64,000 nt of DNA from contig NZ_JAMXMV010000003.1 in NCBI RefSeq assembly GCF_024055715.1, positions 1-64,000 on the forward strand, in the 5' to 3' direction. The first letter of the stretch is position 1. Every line of letters begins with the position of its first letter. Shown one piece after another: positions 16,231 to 24,311 of this stretch. The DNA is from Actinoallomurus soli (GTDB lineage: Bacteria > Actinomycetota > Actinomycetes > Streptosporangiales > Streptosporangiaceae). The translations under genes and the position numbers were made by a program. Under the pieces are notes generated by a model. The model made no database searches, was not told where the DNA came from, and saw nothing but the letters and a program-made list of their open reading frames with translations.

Positions 16231-18117
16231 ATGACAAATGTGGACGAACGCACCGCCCGCCGCGTCGCCGAAGAGGCCCGCGAGCAGGCATGGCGTCTGC
16301 CCAGCTTCGGCAAGCAGCTCTTCCTCGGCGACTTCCGGCTCGACCTCATCCACCCCCATCCACGGGCGGATGAGGAGGACCGCGGCAAGGGAGAGGAGTT
16401 CCTGGCGCGGCTACGGGAGTTCTGTGAGACGAAGGTGGATCCACGTGCGATCGAGCGCGAGGCCCGCATCCCGGACGACGTGATCAAGGGGCTGAAGGCC
16501 CTCGGCGCCTTCGGCATGAAGATCCCCGAGGAGTACGGCGGCCTCGGACTCAGCCAGGTCTGCTACAACAAGGCGCTCATGCTCGCCGGGTCGACCCACT
16601 CCGCGCTCGGCGCGCTGCTGTCGGCCCACCAGTCCATCGGCGTGCCGCAGCCGATCAAGCTGTTCGGCACCGACCGGCAGAAGCGGGAGTTCCTGCCCCG
16701 CTGCGTCAACGAGATCAGCGCGTTCCTGCTCACCGAGCCCGACGTGGGCTCCGACCCTGCCCGGCTGCGCACCACGGCCGTGCCGGACGGCGACGAGTAC
16801 GTCATCGACGGCGTCAAGCTGTGGACCACCAACGGCGTCGTGGCCGACCTGCTCGTCGTCATGGCCCGCGTCCCGAAGTCGGAGGGTCACCGCGGCGGCA
16901 TCACGGCGTTCGTCGTCGAGGCGCGGAGCGAGGGCGTCACCGTCGAGAACCGCAACGCGTTCATGGGCCTGCGCGGCATCGAGAACGGCGTCACCCGCTT
17001 CCACCAGGTCCGCGTTCCCGCCGCCAACCGTGTCGGCGAGGAGGGCCAGGGCCTGAAGATCGCGCTGACCACCCTGAACACCGGGCGCCTCTCCCTGCCC
17101 GCCATGTGCGCCGGCGCGGCCAAGTGGAGCACCATGATCGCCCGCGAGTGGTCGAGGGAACGCGTCCAGTGGGGCCGCCCCGTCGGTGAGCACGAGGCCG
17201 TCGCCGCCAAGATCTCCTTCATCGCCGCGACGGCGTACGCGCTGGAGGCCATGGTCGACCTGTCCAGCGCGCTCGCCGACGACGAGCGCAACGACATCCG
17301 CATCGAGGCCGCGCTGGCCAAGCTGTACGCCTCGGAGATGGCCTGCCGCGTGGCCGACGAGCTCGTGCAGATCCGCGGCGGGCGCGGGTACGAGACCGCC
17401 GAGTCCCTCGCCGCGCGCGGCGAGCGCGGCGTCCCGGCCGAGCAGCTCCTGCGCGACCTGCGGATCAACCGCATCTTCGAGGGCTCCTCGGAGATCATGC
17501 GGCTCCTCATCGCCCGTGAGGCCGTGGACACGCACCTGTCGGTGGCGGGCGACATCATCGACCCGGACGCCGACCTGAAGGCCAAGGCCAAGGCCGTCGG
17601 CCGGGCGGGCGGCTTCTACTCGACCTGGTTCCCGACCCTCCTCGCCGGAGCGGGGCAGCGGCCGGGGTCGTACGCCGAGTTCGGCCCGCTGGCCCGGCAC
17701 CTGCGCTACGCCGAGCGCGCCTCGCGCAAGCTCGCCCGCTCGGTGTTCTACGCCGCCGGGCGCTGGCAGGGCGGCCTCGAACGCCGGCAGGGCTTCCTCG
17801 GCCGCATGGTCGACATCGGCGCCGAGCTGTTCGCGATCAGCGCCGTCTGCGTGCGCGCGAAGGCCGACGACCGGCCCGAGGCGTACGAGCTGGCGGAGGC
17901 GTTCTGCGCGCAGGCGCGGGTGCGGATCGGCGAGCTGTTCGACCGGCTCTGGCACAACACCGACGCCCTCGACGCCAAGCTGGCCCGCAAGGTCATGGAC
18001 GGCCGCTACACCTGGATGGAGGAGGGCGTGCTCGACCCGTCCATCCCCGGCCCGTGGATCGCCGAGCCCGAACCCGGCCCCAGCCGGCGCGAGAACGTCC
18101 ACCACACCGTCGCCTGA
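16231..18117 (+). CDS. Acyl-CoA dehydrogenase, long form (FadE/VLCAD-like)
   Basis: A 628-aa flavoprotein for the first step of fatty-acyl beta-oxidation. The N-terminal helical domain runs to about residue 165, the flavin-binding beta domain (LLTEPDVGSDPARLRTTAV, DGVKLWTTNG) to about 265, and the helical C-domain contains the catalytic Glu in RIFEGSSEIMRLL (about residue 418). About 190 further residues follow, the extra helical tail seen in VLCAD/ACAD9-type enzymes; the usual 380-aa enzymes lack it. The ATG at 16231 has no good ribosome site, and a transposon end lies close upstream, so its native leader may have been changed. It ends in a strong terminator. Confidence 0.9.
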   Translation: MTNVDERTARRVAEEAREQAWRLPSFGKQLFLGDFRLDLIHPHPRADEEDRGKGEEFLARLREFCETKVDPRAIEREARIPDDVIKGLKALGAFGMKIPEEYGGLGLSQVCYNKALMLAGSTHSALGALLSAHQSIGVPQPIKLFGTDRQKREFLPRCVNEISAFLLTEPDVGSDPARLRTTAVPDGDEYVIDGVKLWTTNGVVADLLVVMARVPKSEGHRGGITAFVVEARSEGVTVENRNAFMGLRGIENGVTRFHQVRVPAANRVGEEGQGLKIALTTLNTGRLSLPAMCAGAAKWSTMIAREWSRERVQWGRPVGEHEAVAAKISFIAATAYALEAMVDLSSALADDERNDIRIEAALAKLYASEMACRVADELVQIRGGRGYETAESLAARGERGVPAEQLLRDLRINRIFEGSSEIMRLLIAREAVDTHLSVAGDIIDPDADLKAKAKAVGRAGGFYSTWFPTLLAGAGQRPGSYAEFGPLARHLRYAERASRKLARSVFYAAGRWQGGLERRQGFLGRMVDIGAELFAISAVCVRAKADDRPEAYELAEAFCAQARVRIGELFDRLWHNTDALDAKLARKVMDGRYTWMEEGVLDPSIPGPWIAEPEPGPSRRENVHHTVA

Positions 18118-18130
18118 GAGCACCCGGAGG

Positions 18131-18177
18131 GATCCCCGGCGGCCGCCGCCCGTACCGCGCGGCGGCCGCCGGGGATC
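18131..18177 (+). terminator. Terminator of the acyl-CoA dehydrogenase gene
   Basis: A perfect 19-bp inverted repeat: GATCCCCGGCGGCCGCCGC at 18131-18149 pairs with 18159-18177 across a 9-nt loop. Confidence 0.85.
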
Positions 18178-18241
18178 GATCATGCTGCGGGGAAAGGCGT
18201 CCGGGGCTTCGTCGGAGTACCGGTGACAGATCTCGCTCACC

Positions 18242-18273
18242 GGAAGGTGCCCACGATGGACGATCGCCCATGA
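18242..18273 (+). promoter_or_regulatory. Ribosome site and five-codon leader ORF before the sigma factor
   Basis: GGAAGGTG (18242-18249) lies 6 nt before an ATG at 18256 that encodes MDDRP and stops at TGA 18271-18273. That stop overlaps the sigma ATG (18270) as ATGA. The only good ribosome site therefore serves the leader ORF, not the sigma gene directly. Confidence 0.5.
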
Positions 18274-18815
18274 AGGGCGCACGGGTCGCCGAGCCCGCCG
18301 TACGCTCCCCCGACGCGTTCGCGGCGCTCTACGACGAGCACTTCCCCGCGATCTACAACTACGTCGCGAGCCGGCTGGGCCGTGACGTGGCCGACGACGT
18401 CGCCGCCGACACGTTCGTCATCGCCCTGCGCAAGCACGGGGGCTACGACCCGGAGCGGGGTCCCGTACGGCCCTGGCTGTTCGGCATCGCGACGCGGCTC
18501 GTCGCCCAGCACCGGCGGCAGGAGACGCGACGGTACCGCGCCCTGGCCAGGGTCGGCCGGGAGGAGATCACCGACAGCCACGAGAACCGGGTGATCAACT
18601 GGGTGCGGGCGGAGGGCCTCCAGCCGCGCCTCGCCGCGGCGCTGGCCGCGCTGCCGCGCGGTCAGCGCGACGTGCTGCTGCTCAGCGCCGTCGCGGAGTT
18701 CTCCCACGAGGAGATCGCCCAGGCGCTCGGCATCTCGTACGGAACGGTCGGCTCCCGGCTGAGCCGGGCCCGCCAGAAGGTGCGCTCCGCACTCGGGGAG
18801 GACAACGATGGATGA
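18270..18815 (+). CDS. SigE-family RNA polymerase sigma factor (pair 1)
   Basis: A 181-aa ECF-type sigma factor. Region 2 is FAALYDEHFPAIYNYVASRLG ... VADDVAADTFVIALRKHGGYDP, with VRPWLFGIATRLVAQHRR at the region-2 end. Region 4 is ALPRGQRDVLLLSAVAEFSHEEIAQALGISYGTVGSRLSRARQKVR. The final 8 nt (ATGGATGA) overlap the start of the next gene, so the two are translationally coupled. The same arrangement with a second, related pair occurs at 31283-33026. The coupling implies that the partner controls the sigma factor, in the manner of an anti-sigma factor. Confidence 0.9.
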   Translation: MKGARVAEPAVRSPDAFAALYDEHFPAIYNYVASRLGRDVADDVAADTFVIALRKHGGYDPERGPVRPWLFGIATRLVAQHRRQETRRYRALARVGREEITDSHENRVINWVRAEGLQPRLAAALAALPRGQRDVLLLSAVAEFSHEEIAQALGISYGTVGSRLSRARQKVRSALGEDNDG

Positions 18816-19905
18816 CGAGCGCATGATCCGCAGCCTCCTCCAGGAGGCTCCGCCCTCCGCCGAGGTCGTCGCCGAGGGCCGGCGCCGGCTGTACGCCGCG
18901 CCGCCGCGCCGGTCGCGGTGGCGGGTGCCCGGACTGGGCGTCGCCGGGCTGGGGCTGGCGGCGGCGGCCACGGCCGCCGTGTTCGCCGTCACCACGAGCG
19001 GCCCGCCGCCCGCGCCCGTTCGGACGACGCCCGCGCGGCCGATGAGCGCCCGGCAGGTGCTCCTCGCGGCCGCGGAGAAGGCGGCGAGCGAGCCGGTCGG
19101 GCGGTACTGGCACACTCACGTGATCAGCGGCCAGGCGTACCACGTCGCGAAGGGCGACTACGTGATCGACGGCGCCCGGCACGAGATCGACCAGTGGACC
19201 GCCCGCAGTGCCGAGGACGACGACGTCTTCCGCAGCCGGTTCGCCGGCGCGATCCCCCAGACGGCGGCCGACCGTGCGGCCTGGCGGCGGGCGGGATCGC
19301 CGAAGGCGTGGCGGGTTCTCTCGAACGGCCAGTACATCCGGCAGACCGCCGCCGCGGAGCCGTGGGATCTCGTCCGGATGACGCCCGCCGAGAAGAGGGG
19401 CTACGAGAAGCTGGTCGCCCGCGCACGGAAACAGTGCGCCGGCCACCCGCGGGGCTGCCCGCAGCAGGAGCTCACCCAGGCTCAGCGGGAGGCGCTCGCC
19501 GACGACCCTGCGGCGCTGCGGCAGCGGCTGCTCACCACCTCGGGCAAGGGCGGTCCGGGCAACGTCCTCACCCAGGCCGGTGACTTCCTCGCCCAGCCCG
19601 GCTCGCCGAAGCTCGACGCGGCCGTCTTCCGCGTCCTCGCGGACACGCCGGGCATCCGCAACGCCGGATCGGTGACGGACCTGCGGGGACGCGCCGCGAT
19701 CGCGCTCACCGCGCGCTCCTCGGATGCGACGGGCACGTTCGACACCCAGCTTCTGCTGCAGCCCGGAACGTACCGCGTGCTGGGCACCCAGACGGTGCTG
19801 GTGGCGCGCGGCCGGGGGCCCGAGACGGCGGGGATGAAGCCGGGCACCGTCTACGCGGAGCAGCTCTTCCTCGAGATGGGCTGGACGGACTCCGCGCCCC
19901 GCTGA
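18808..19905 (+). CDS. CU044_5270-family membrane protein, sigma partner (pair 1)
   Basis: A 365-aa single-pass protein. A cytoplasmic N-terminus of about 45 residues (MDDERMIRSLLQEAPPSAEV) precedes one TM helix (about 47-66: GLGVAGLGLAAAATAAVF). The large outer domain begins ARQVLLAAAEKAA and YWHTHVISGQAYH and ends with LFLEMGWTDSAPR. The family always follows a sigma gene in actinomycetes and is probably its membrane-bound inhibitor or sensor, although it lacks the HxxxCxxC zinc motif of classical ZAS anti-sigma factors. Two Cys (AGHPRGC region) may form an outer disulphide. It overlaps the sigma gene by 8 nt. Confidence 0.8.
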   Translation: MDDERMIRSLLQEAPPSAEVVAEGRRRLYAAPPRRSRWRVPGLGVAGLGLAAAATAAVFAVTTSGPPPAPVRTTPARPMSARQVLLAAAEKAASEPVGRYWHTHVISGQAYHVAKGDYVIDGARHEIDQWTARSAEDDDVFRSRFAGAIPQTAADRAAWRRAGSPKAWRVLSNGQYIRQTAAAEPWDLVRMTPAEKRGYEKLVARARKQCAGHPRGCPQQELTQAQREALADDPAALRQRLLTTSGKGGPGNVLTQAGDFLAQPGSPKLDAAVFRVLADTPGIRNAGSVTDLRGRAAIALTARSSDATGTFDTQLLLQPGTYRVLGTQTVLVARGRGPETAGMKPGTVYAEQLFLEMGWTDSAPR

Positions 19906-19915
19906 TGCGTACGAG

Positions 19916-19964
19916 CGCCCCCGGCGGTCGCGCCGCCCGTTCCGGCGGCGCTCTGCCGGGGGCG
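19916..19964. terminator. Bidirectional terminator
   Basis: CGCCCCCGGC (19916-19925) pairs with GCCGGGGGCG (19955-19964) between convergent genes. The loop holds a second, smaller GGCGGC/GCCGCC stem. Confidence 0.7.
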
Positions 19965-19969
19965 GCTTC

Positions 19970-20818
19970 TCAAGCGCCGTAGGCGGCCTTCAGGCGCGGC
20001 AGGAAGCCGCGGAGCTCGGCCAGGACGGCCTCGGGGCGCTCCTCGGCGAGGAAGTGGCCGCAGTCCTCGATCACCGTGCCGGTGACGTCCTCGGCGTAGT
20101 CCCGCCAGACCGCCAGGGTGTCGATCGTCTGCAGGAAGCTGTGCTCGCCCCACAGCGCCAGCAGCGGCATCGGGAGCCTCCGGCCCGCGTCGGCCTCGTC
20201 GTGCGCGGCGTCCTCGTCCGCGGCGCGGTAGTCGTCGAAGCCGGCCCGCAGCGCGCCCGGCCGGGAGAACGCCCGGACGTACTCCGCGATGTCCTCCTCG
20301 GGGAGCGGCACGTGCGCCCAGGCGTCGATGAGGTACCGGACGTACGCGCCGGGGTTCGCCCCGGCGAGGAGTTCGGGCAGGTCGGGCTGGAGGTGGAACA
20401 GCCAGTGCCAGGTGCGGCGGGCCAGGCCGGCGTCCATCCGGCGCCACATCTCGCGCGTCGGGATGATGTCCATGAGGACGAGCCGCTCGATGTCGCCGGG
20501 GTGGTCGAGCGCCCAGCGGTGCGCCACCCGGGCGCCCCGGTCGTGGCCGATGACGGTCGCCGACTCGTGGCCGAGCACGCGGATCAACCGGTGCAGGTCC
20601 TCCGCGCGGGTGCGCTTGTCGTGCCCGTCCCTCGGCAGGTCGCTGCGGCCGTACCCGCGCAGGTCGGGGACCACCACCGTGTACGCCTCGGCGAGCGGCC
20701 CCACGAGGTGCCGCCAGCAGTGCCCCGTCTGCGGCCAGCCGTGCAGGAGGACCAGCAGGGGCCCGTCGCCCGCCTGCCGGTAGTGCATGCGGATGCCGTT
20801 GACCGCCGCGATCGCCAT
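19970..20818 (-). CDS. Alpha/beta hydrolase, probable haloacetate (fluoroacetate-type) dehalogenase
   Basis: A 282-aa alpha/beta hydrolase. The whole active site of fluoroacetate dehalogenases can be placed by motif: nucleophile Asp93 with Arg94 and Arg97 in GHDRGARV (carboxylate binding); Asp117 in LMDIIPTREMW; the His138-Trp139 halide pair in TWHWLF; a Tyr in FDDYRA; and catalytic His255 in CGHFLAEE. Related epoxide hydrolases and haloalkane dehalogenases lack the Arg-x2-Arg and HW combination. Expected reaction: hydrolysis of haloacetate to glycolate and halide. Its ribosome site is AAGGGGG, 6 nt from the ATG. It is divergent from a CGNR regulator with two shared palindromes between the genes. 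Confidence 0.8.
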   Translation of the reverse strand: MAIAAVNGIRMHYRQAGDGPLLVLLHGWPQTGHCWRHLVGPLAEAYTVVVPDLRGYGRSDLPRDGHDKRTRAEDLHRLIRVLGHESATVIGHDRGARVAHRWALDHPGDIERLVLMDIIPTREMWRRMDAGLARRTWHWLFHLQPDLPELLAGANPGAYVRYLIDAWAHVPLPEEDIAEYVRAFSRPGALRAGFDDYRAADEDAAHDEADAGRRLPMPLLALWGEHSFLQTIDTLAVWRDYAEDVTGTVIEDCGHFLAEERPEAVLAELRGFLPRLKAAYGA

Positions 20819-20821
20819 CTC

Positions 20822-20868
20822 TAACCCCCTTACGCGGTTATGGGCAGTCTAACCCTATGATGGGGTTA
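20822..20868. promoter_or_regulatory. Two TAACC-N9-GGTTA operators between dehalogenase and CGNR regulator
   Basis: The sites are 20822-20840 and 20850-20868, 19 bp each and 28 bp centre to centre. The second one encloses the TATGAT -10 (20856-20861) and reaches the first base of the CGNR ATG. Both divergent genes could be shut off by one regulator. Confidence 0.65.
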
Positions 20869-21449
20869 TGGGGGACTGGCTCTGGTACGGCGGCCGGCCG
20901 AGCGTCGACCTGGTCAACACGATCCGCGACCGCAAGCTGGGCGGCCGTGAGACCCTGCGCACGCCCGCCGACCTGGCGGCATGGCTGCGGGAGGCGGGCC
21001 TGCCCGGCGATCCGGCCGACGCCGGCCTGCGGGCCGTACGACGGCTGCGCGAGGCGATCGACCTCCTCGCGTTCCCGGATGTGAGCGCGGCCGACCGGGG
21101 ATCGGTCCCGGACTCCCGCGAGACGCTCCCCCGGACCACGCGGGAGGCGGTCGACGTCGTCAACGCGGCGATCGCGGCCGCGCCGCCGGTCCCCACACTG
21201 GCCCTGGACGATGCCGGGCGTCCCGTCGCGGCGCCGCGCGAGGAGTCCACGGCCGCCGCCCTCGCCCGTCTCGCCGTCGACGCGGTCGGCCTCCTGACCG
21301 GCGACGACCTGCTGCGCGTCTGCGCCGCCCCCGACTGCGGGGTGCGCTTCGTCGACCGCTCCCCCGCCCGGAACCGCCAGTGGTGCTCGATGCGGCGCTG
21401 CGGCAACCGGCACAAGGCCCGGCGGCACTACGACCGCACGCGGTCCTGA
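20868..21449 (+). CDS. CGNR zinc-finger / ABATE-domain regulator
   Basis: A 193-aa protein with the N-terminal ABATE domain, presumed to sense a ligand (SVDLVNTIRDRKLGGRETL ... LAAWL), and a C-terminal CGNR zinc finger of pattern CAAPDC, then RQWCSMRRCGNRHKARRHY. The C-terminal motif is the family's DNA-binding element. A TATGAT hexamer ends 6 nt before the ATG and no Shine-Dalgarno sequence is present, so the mRNA is probably leaderless. It is the likely regulator of the divergent dehalogenase and of itself. Confidence 0.85.
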   Translation: MGDWLWYGGRPSVDLVNTIRDRKLGGRETLRTPADLAAWLREAGLPGDPADAGLRAVRRLREAIDLLAFPDVSAADRGSVPDSRETLPRTTREAVDVVNAAIAAAPPVPTLALDDAGRPVAAPREESTAAALARLAVDAVGLLTGDDLLRVCAAPDCGVRFVDRSPARNRQWCSMRRCGNRHKARRHYDRTRS

Positions 21450-21495
21450 GGCGGGGACGTCCGCGTTCCCGCCGCGTCCGCGCCGGGCGGGCCGT

Positions 21496-21861
21496 TCAGA
21501 TCGGGGGGATCCGCTCGCGGCGCATCCGCGGGATCATCGGGCGCTTCTCCAGGTGGAGGACACGGTCCCAGGCGGCGTCGAGCTGGGCCTCCAGCTCCCG
21601 TACGCGCTTCTCGAGGCTCATGATGTGGCGGATGCCGGCCAGCGTGACACCCTCATCGGCCAGTTCGATGACCCGGCGGATCCGGCCGACCTCGTACGCC
21701 GAGTAGCGCCGGTGACCGCCCGGCGTGCGCCGGGGGCGGACCACGCCGTACCGGTCGAGGCGGTGCAGGAAGCGCCGGCGCGTCTCCAGCATCGCGGCGA
21801 CCTGGCCGACGGAGTACAGCGGCCGGTGTTCTTCTTCAGTGAGGACCATGACGCGTGCCAT
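21496..21861 (-). CDS. MerR-family transcriptional regulator
   Basis: About 121 aa. The winged helix-turn-helix is LYSVGQVAAMLETRRRFLHRLDRYGVVRP, RRTPGGHRRYSAYEV, and a coiled coil follows (about 75-110: MSLEKRVRELEAQLDAAWDRVLHLEKR). No Cys cluster for metal or redox sensing is present. The unusual ETRRRFLHRLDRYG recognition segment and short tail resemble the HspR-like and cell-cycle MerR subgroups rather than the metal-responsive ones. Starts at 21876 (GTG), 21861 and 21849 (ATG) are possible and no ribosome site decides between them. Confidence 0.8.
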   Translation of the reverse strand: MARVMVLTEEEHRPLYSVGQVAAMLETRRRFLHRLDRYGVVRPRRTPGGHRRYSAYEVGRIRRVIELADEGVTLAGIRHIMSLEKRVRELEAQLDAAWDRVLHLEKRPMIPRMRRERIPPI

Positions 21862-21953
21862 CGTGGGGCACGGCACGCCGATCGGATGACCCGTACACGC
21901 CCAGGTTGTGCGCTTCTTTACGCATCGAGTGCGGGGCGCGTCTCTTCAGACGT

Positions 21954-21987
21954 GACGGGGCGGGGCGCGTCGGCGCCCCGCCCCGTC
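21954..21987 (-). terminator. Terminator of the thiolase gene
   Basis: A perfect 15-bp stem, GACGGGGCGGGGCGC (21954-21968) with 21973-21987, and a 4-nt GTCG loop, 14 nt after the thiolase stop. Confidence 0.85.
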
Positions 21988-22000
21988 CGGTGGTCCTCGG

Positions 22001-23146
22001 TCAGAGCCGCTCGATGATGGTGGCGTTGGCCTGGCCGCCGCCCTCGCACATCGTCTGCAGGCCGTAGCGGCCGCCCGTGCGCTCCAGCTCGTGCAGGAGC
22101 TTGGTCATCAGGATGCTGCCCGTGGCGCCCAGCGGGTGGCCGAGCGCGATGGCGCCGCCGTTCGGGTTGGTCTTCTCCAGCGAGGCGCCCGTCTCGCGCG
22201 CCCACGCCAGCGGAACCGGCGCGAACGCCTCGTTGACCTCGAACACGTCGATGTCGTCGATCGACAGCCCGCCCCGCCCCAGGGCCTTCTCGGTGGCGGG
22301 GATCGGCCCGGTCAGCATGTACACCGGGTCGGAGCCCTCGACGACGAGCGTGTGGATGCGGGCGCGCGGCGTCAGGCCGTGCTCGCGGACGGCCTCCTCC
22401 GAGGCGATCAGCAGCGCGCCGGCGCCGACCGAGATCTGGGAGGCGACCGCGGCGGTGAGCTCCCAGCCCTCACGCAGCGGCTGCAGGCCCGCCATCTTCT
22501 CCAGCGACGTGTCCGCGCGGGCGCCCTCGTCCTTGGTCACGCCGGCGATCGGCGCGGTCTCCCGGTCGAAGTAGCCGTTCTCGATGGCGTTGACGGCGCG
22601 CCGGTGGCTCTCCAGCGCGAACGCCTCCAGGTCGCCCCGCTTGAAACCCCACTTCTCGCACATCAGCTGCGCGCCGCGGAACTGGGAGATCTCCTGGTCG
22701 CCGTACCGCGCGGACCAGCCCTCGCCGTACGGGAAGGGCATGCCCTTCTCCAGCGCCATGACCACGCTGGAGCCCATGGGGACCATGCCCATGTTCTCGA
22801 CGCCGGAGGCCACGACGAGGTCCTGGGTGCCGGACAGGACGGCCTGGGCGGCGAAGTGGATCGCCTGCTGCGACGACCCGCACTGCCGGTCGATGGTGAC
22901 GCCGGGGACCCGCTCGGGCAGGCCCGCGGACAGCCAGGCGGTACGGGCGATGTCGAGCGACTGCGGGCCGACCTGCATGACGCAGCCCATGATCACATCA
23001 TCGACCGCCTCGGGGTCGACGCCCGTGCGCTCGACGAGCTCCTTGAGAACGTGCGCGCCCAGGTCGGCCGGGTGCACGGCCGCGAGGGCGCCCTTCTTGG
23101 TGCCGACGGGGGTACGGACCGCTCCGACGATGTACGCCTCGGCCAC
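22001..23146 (-). CDS. Acetyl-CoA acetyltransferase / 3-ketoacyl-CoA thiolase
   Basis: A 381-aa thiolase of beta-oxidation type. The acylated Cys is Cys89 ([12 protein letters not shown]); His337 is in [14 protein letters not shown] and the second Cys, Cys367, is in [14 protein letters not shown] occurs in [10 protein letters not shown]. All catalytic residues are present. The DRQCGSSQ form is that of the FadA/steroid-chain thiolases rather than the PHB type. The start is GTG 23146 with GGAGG 4 nt upstream. A 17-bp palindrome lies about 40 nt upstream of the start, so a TetR-like repressor probably controls it. The gene stands alone; its pathway partner could be the acyl-CoA dehydrogenase at 16231. 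Confidence 0.9.
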   Translation of the reverse strand: MAEAYIVGAVRTPVGTKKGALAAVHPADLGAHVLKELVERTGVDPEAVDDVIMGCVMQVGPQSLDIARTAWLSAGLPERVPGVTIDRQCGSSQQAIHFAAQAVLSGTQDLVVASGVENMGMVPMGSSVVMALEKGMPFPYGEGWSARYGDQEISQFRGAQLMCEKWGFKRGDLEAFALESHRRAVNAIENGYFDRETAPIAGVTKDEGARADTSLEKMAGLQPLREGWELTAAVASQISVGAGALLIASEEAVREHGLTPRARIHTLVVEGSDPVYMLTGPIPATEKALGRGGLSIDDIDVFEVNEAFAPVPLAWARETGASLEKTNPNGGAIALGHPLGATGSILMTKLLHELERTGGRYGLQTMCEGGGQANATIIERL

Positions 23147-23186
23147 GACGCCTCCAAGTATCTTCCCGGGTTCCGTCCCAACAAGA

Positions 23187-23203
23187 ACCGAATGCTATTC
23201 GGT
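23187..23203. promoter_or_regulatory. 17-bp palindrome upstream of the thiolase
   Basis: ACCGAAT-GCT-ATTCGGT is a perfect 7+3+7 palindrome of TetR-operator size, 41 nt before the thiolase start codon. Its regulator is not in this window as far as can be seen. Confidence 0.6.
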
Positions 23204-23377
23204 CAGTACCAGGTTACCCCGCTCCGCTCCCCCGTCCATATGACCGGCCCCACTCTCGGCATGAGCCTGCCACCGAAATGGTGGGGCGCGGACGAATCCC
23301 CCCGCTTCCCGCCGAGACCTCTCGTCGTCCCGGGCACCAGGATCCTCGGCGCTCCGCGTCGTCCGGCCGCAGCGACC

Positions 23378-23416
23378 TGGACCTGAACCAATGTCGAGGT
23401 TCTAGAGTGGCGCGCA
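23378..23416 (+). promoter_or_regulatory. SoxR promoter with 19-bp spacer and dyad
   Basis: The -35 TGGACC (23378-23383), a 19-bp spacer and the -10 TAGAGT (23403-23408) form a MerR-type promoter. GAACC-N8-GGTTC (23385-23402) fills the spacer. The ATG at 23416 lies 7 nt after the -10. Confidence 0.65.
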
Positions 23417-23931
23417 TGGGACAGCCTCGCTGGGACGCCTGCGAACTCACCGTCGGCCAGGTCGCGACGCGGAGCGGGGTCGCGGTCTCCGCGCTGCGCT
23501 TCTACGAGGCCAAGGGCCTGATTCGCAGTCGCCGCACCGCGGGCAACCAGCGCCGTTACACGCGCGACGTGCTGCGGCGCGTGGCGTTCATCCGGGTCTC
23601 CCAGCGCGTCGGCATCCCGCTGAACCAGATCCGCGACGCCCTGTCTCGGCTCCCGGACGAGCGGACGCCGACCCGGAAGGACTGGGCCGCGCTCTCCGCC
23701 TCCTGGCGGAGTGAGCTCGACGCCCGCATCGAGCAGTTGCAGCGGCTGCGCGACGACCTGACCGACTGTGTCGGCTGCGGCTGCCTGTCGCTGAGCCGGT
23801 GCCGCCTGTCGAACCCGTACGACCGGCTCGGCGAGCAGGGTCCCGGTCCCCGGCGGCTGCTCAACGAGACGGCGGCGCAGGCGGCGTCCGTCGCCGAGCC
23901 GGACGTCTGCGACGGGGATCACTGCGGCTGA
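23416..23931 (+). CDS. soxR: Redox-sensitive regulator SoxR
   Basis: A 171-aa MerR-type protein. The helix-turn-helix is [25 protein letters not shown] and [16 protein letters not shown]. The iron-sulphur site is Cys118-x2-Cys121-x-Cys123-x5-Cys129 ([13 protein letters not shown]), the exact SoxR spacing. In actinomycetes SoxR responds to redox-active antibiotics rather than superoxide. ATG 23416 is used because it follows the -10 by 7 nt; GTG 23407 overlaps the -10. The promoter arrangement indicates autoregulation. The last 13 nt overlap the convergent ArsR gene. A possible target is the quinone oxidoreductase two genes away. Confidence 0.9.
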   Translation: MGQPRWDACELTVGQVATRSGVAVSALRFYEAKGLIRSRRTAGNQRRYTRDVLRRVAFIRVSQRVGIPLNQIRDALSRLPDERTPTRKDWAALSASWRSELDARIEQLQRLRDDLTDCVGCGCLSLSRCRLSNPYDRLGEQGPGPRRLLNETAAQAASVAEPDVCDGDHCG

Positions 23932-24269
23932 GGCGCCGGCGCTTCGAGTTGCCGCTCGTACGCGGTGACGAGGGCGTCGAGCACGCCGGGAAACCGGGCG
24001 TCGAGGTCGTCGATGCGCAGGGTGGTCCAGCGCCGGTTGCCGTCCTCGCGCTGACGGATCACGCCGGCCTCGCGGAGCACGCGGAAGTGGTGGGTGAGCG
24101 TCGACGGCGCGACGTCCACGGGGAACGTCCCGCAGGCCCGCTCGGGATCGGCGCGCAGCGTCCGGACGATCGTCATGCGCGTGGGATCCGACAAGGCGTG
24201 CAGGACGTCCAGCAGGTCGATCTCGGCGATGTCGGGGTGGATGAGCACGCGACGCTGCGATCGGGGCAT
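23919..24269 (-). CDS. ArsR-family regulator
   Basis: A 116-aa winged-helix repressor: [27 protein letters not shown], then [32 protein letters not shown]. The CxC metal motif of ArsR itself is missing; one Cys (RACGTF) remains, so metal sensing is doubtful and an organic ligand is more likely. ATG 24269 is chosen (AGAGG about 9 nt upstream). Upstream ATG-initiated extensions would run across the operator and into the neighbouring gene. It is divergent from, and very probably represses, the quinone oxidoreductase gene. Confidence 0.85.
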   Translation of the reverse strand: MPRSQRRVLIHPDIAEIDLLDVLHALSDPTRMTIVRTLRADPERACGTFPVDVAPSTLTHHFRVLREAGVIRQREDGNRRWTTLRIDDLDARFPGVLDALVTAYERQLEAPAPQPQ

Positions 24270-24311
24270 GGCGATGACCTCTCTTTCGACAATCATCGTA
24301 CAACCGTGATA

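Noticed and set aside
14768-16234. 488-aa open frame on the plus strand
   Set aside because: Antisense to tnpB, whose catalytic motifs are complete; it has no domain and no ribosome site.
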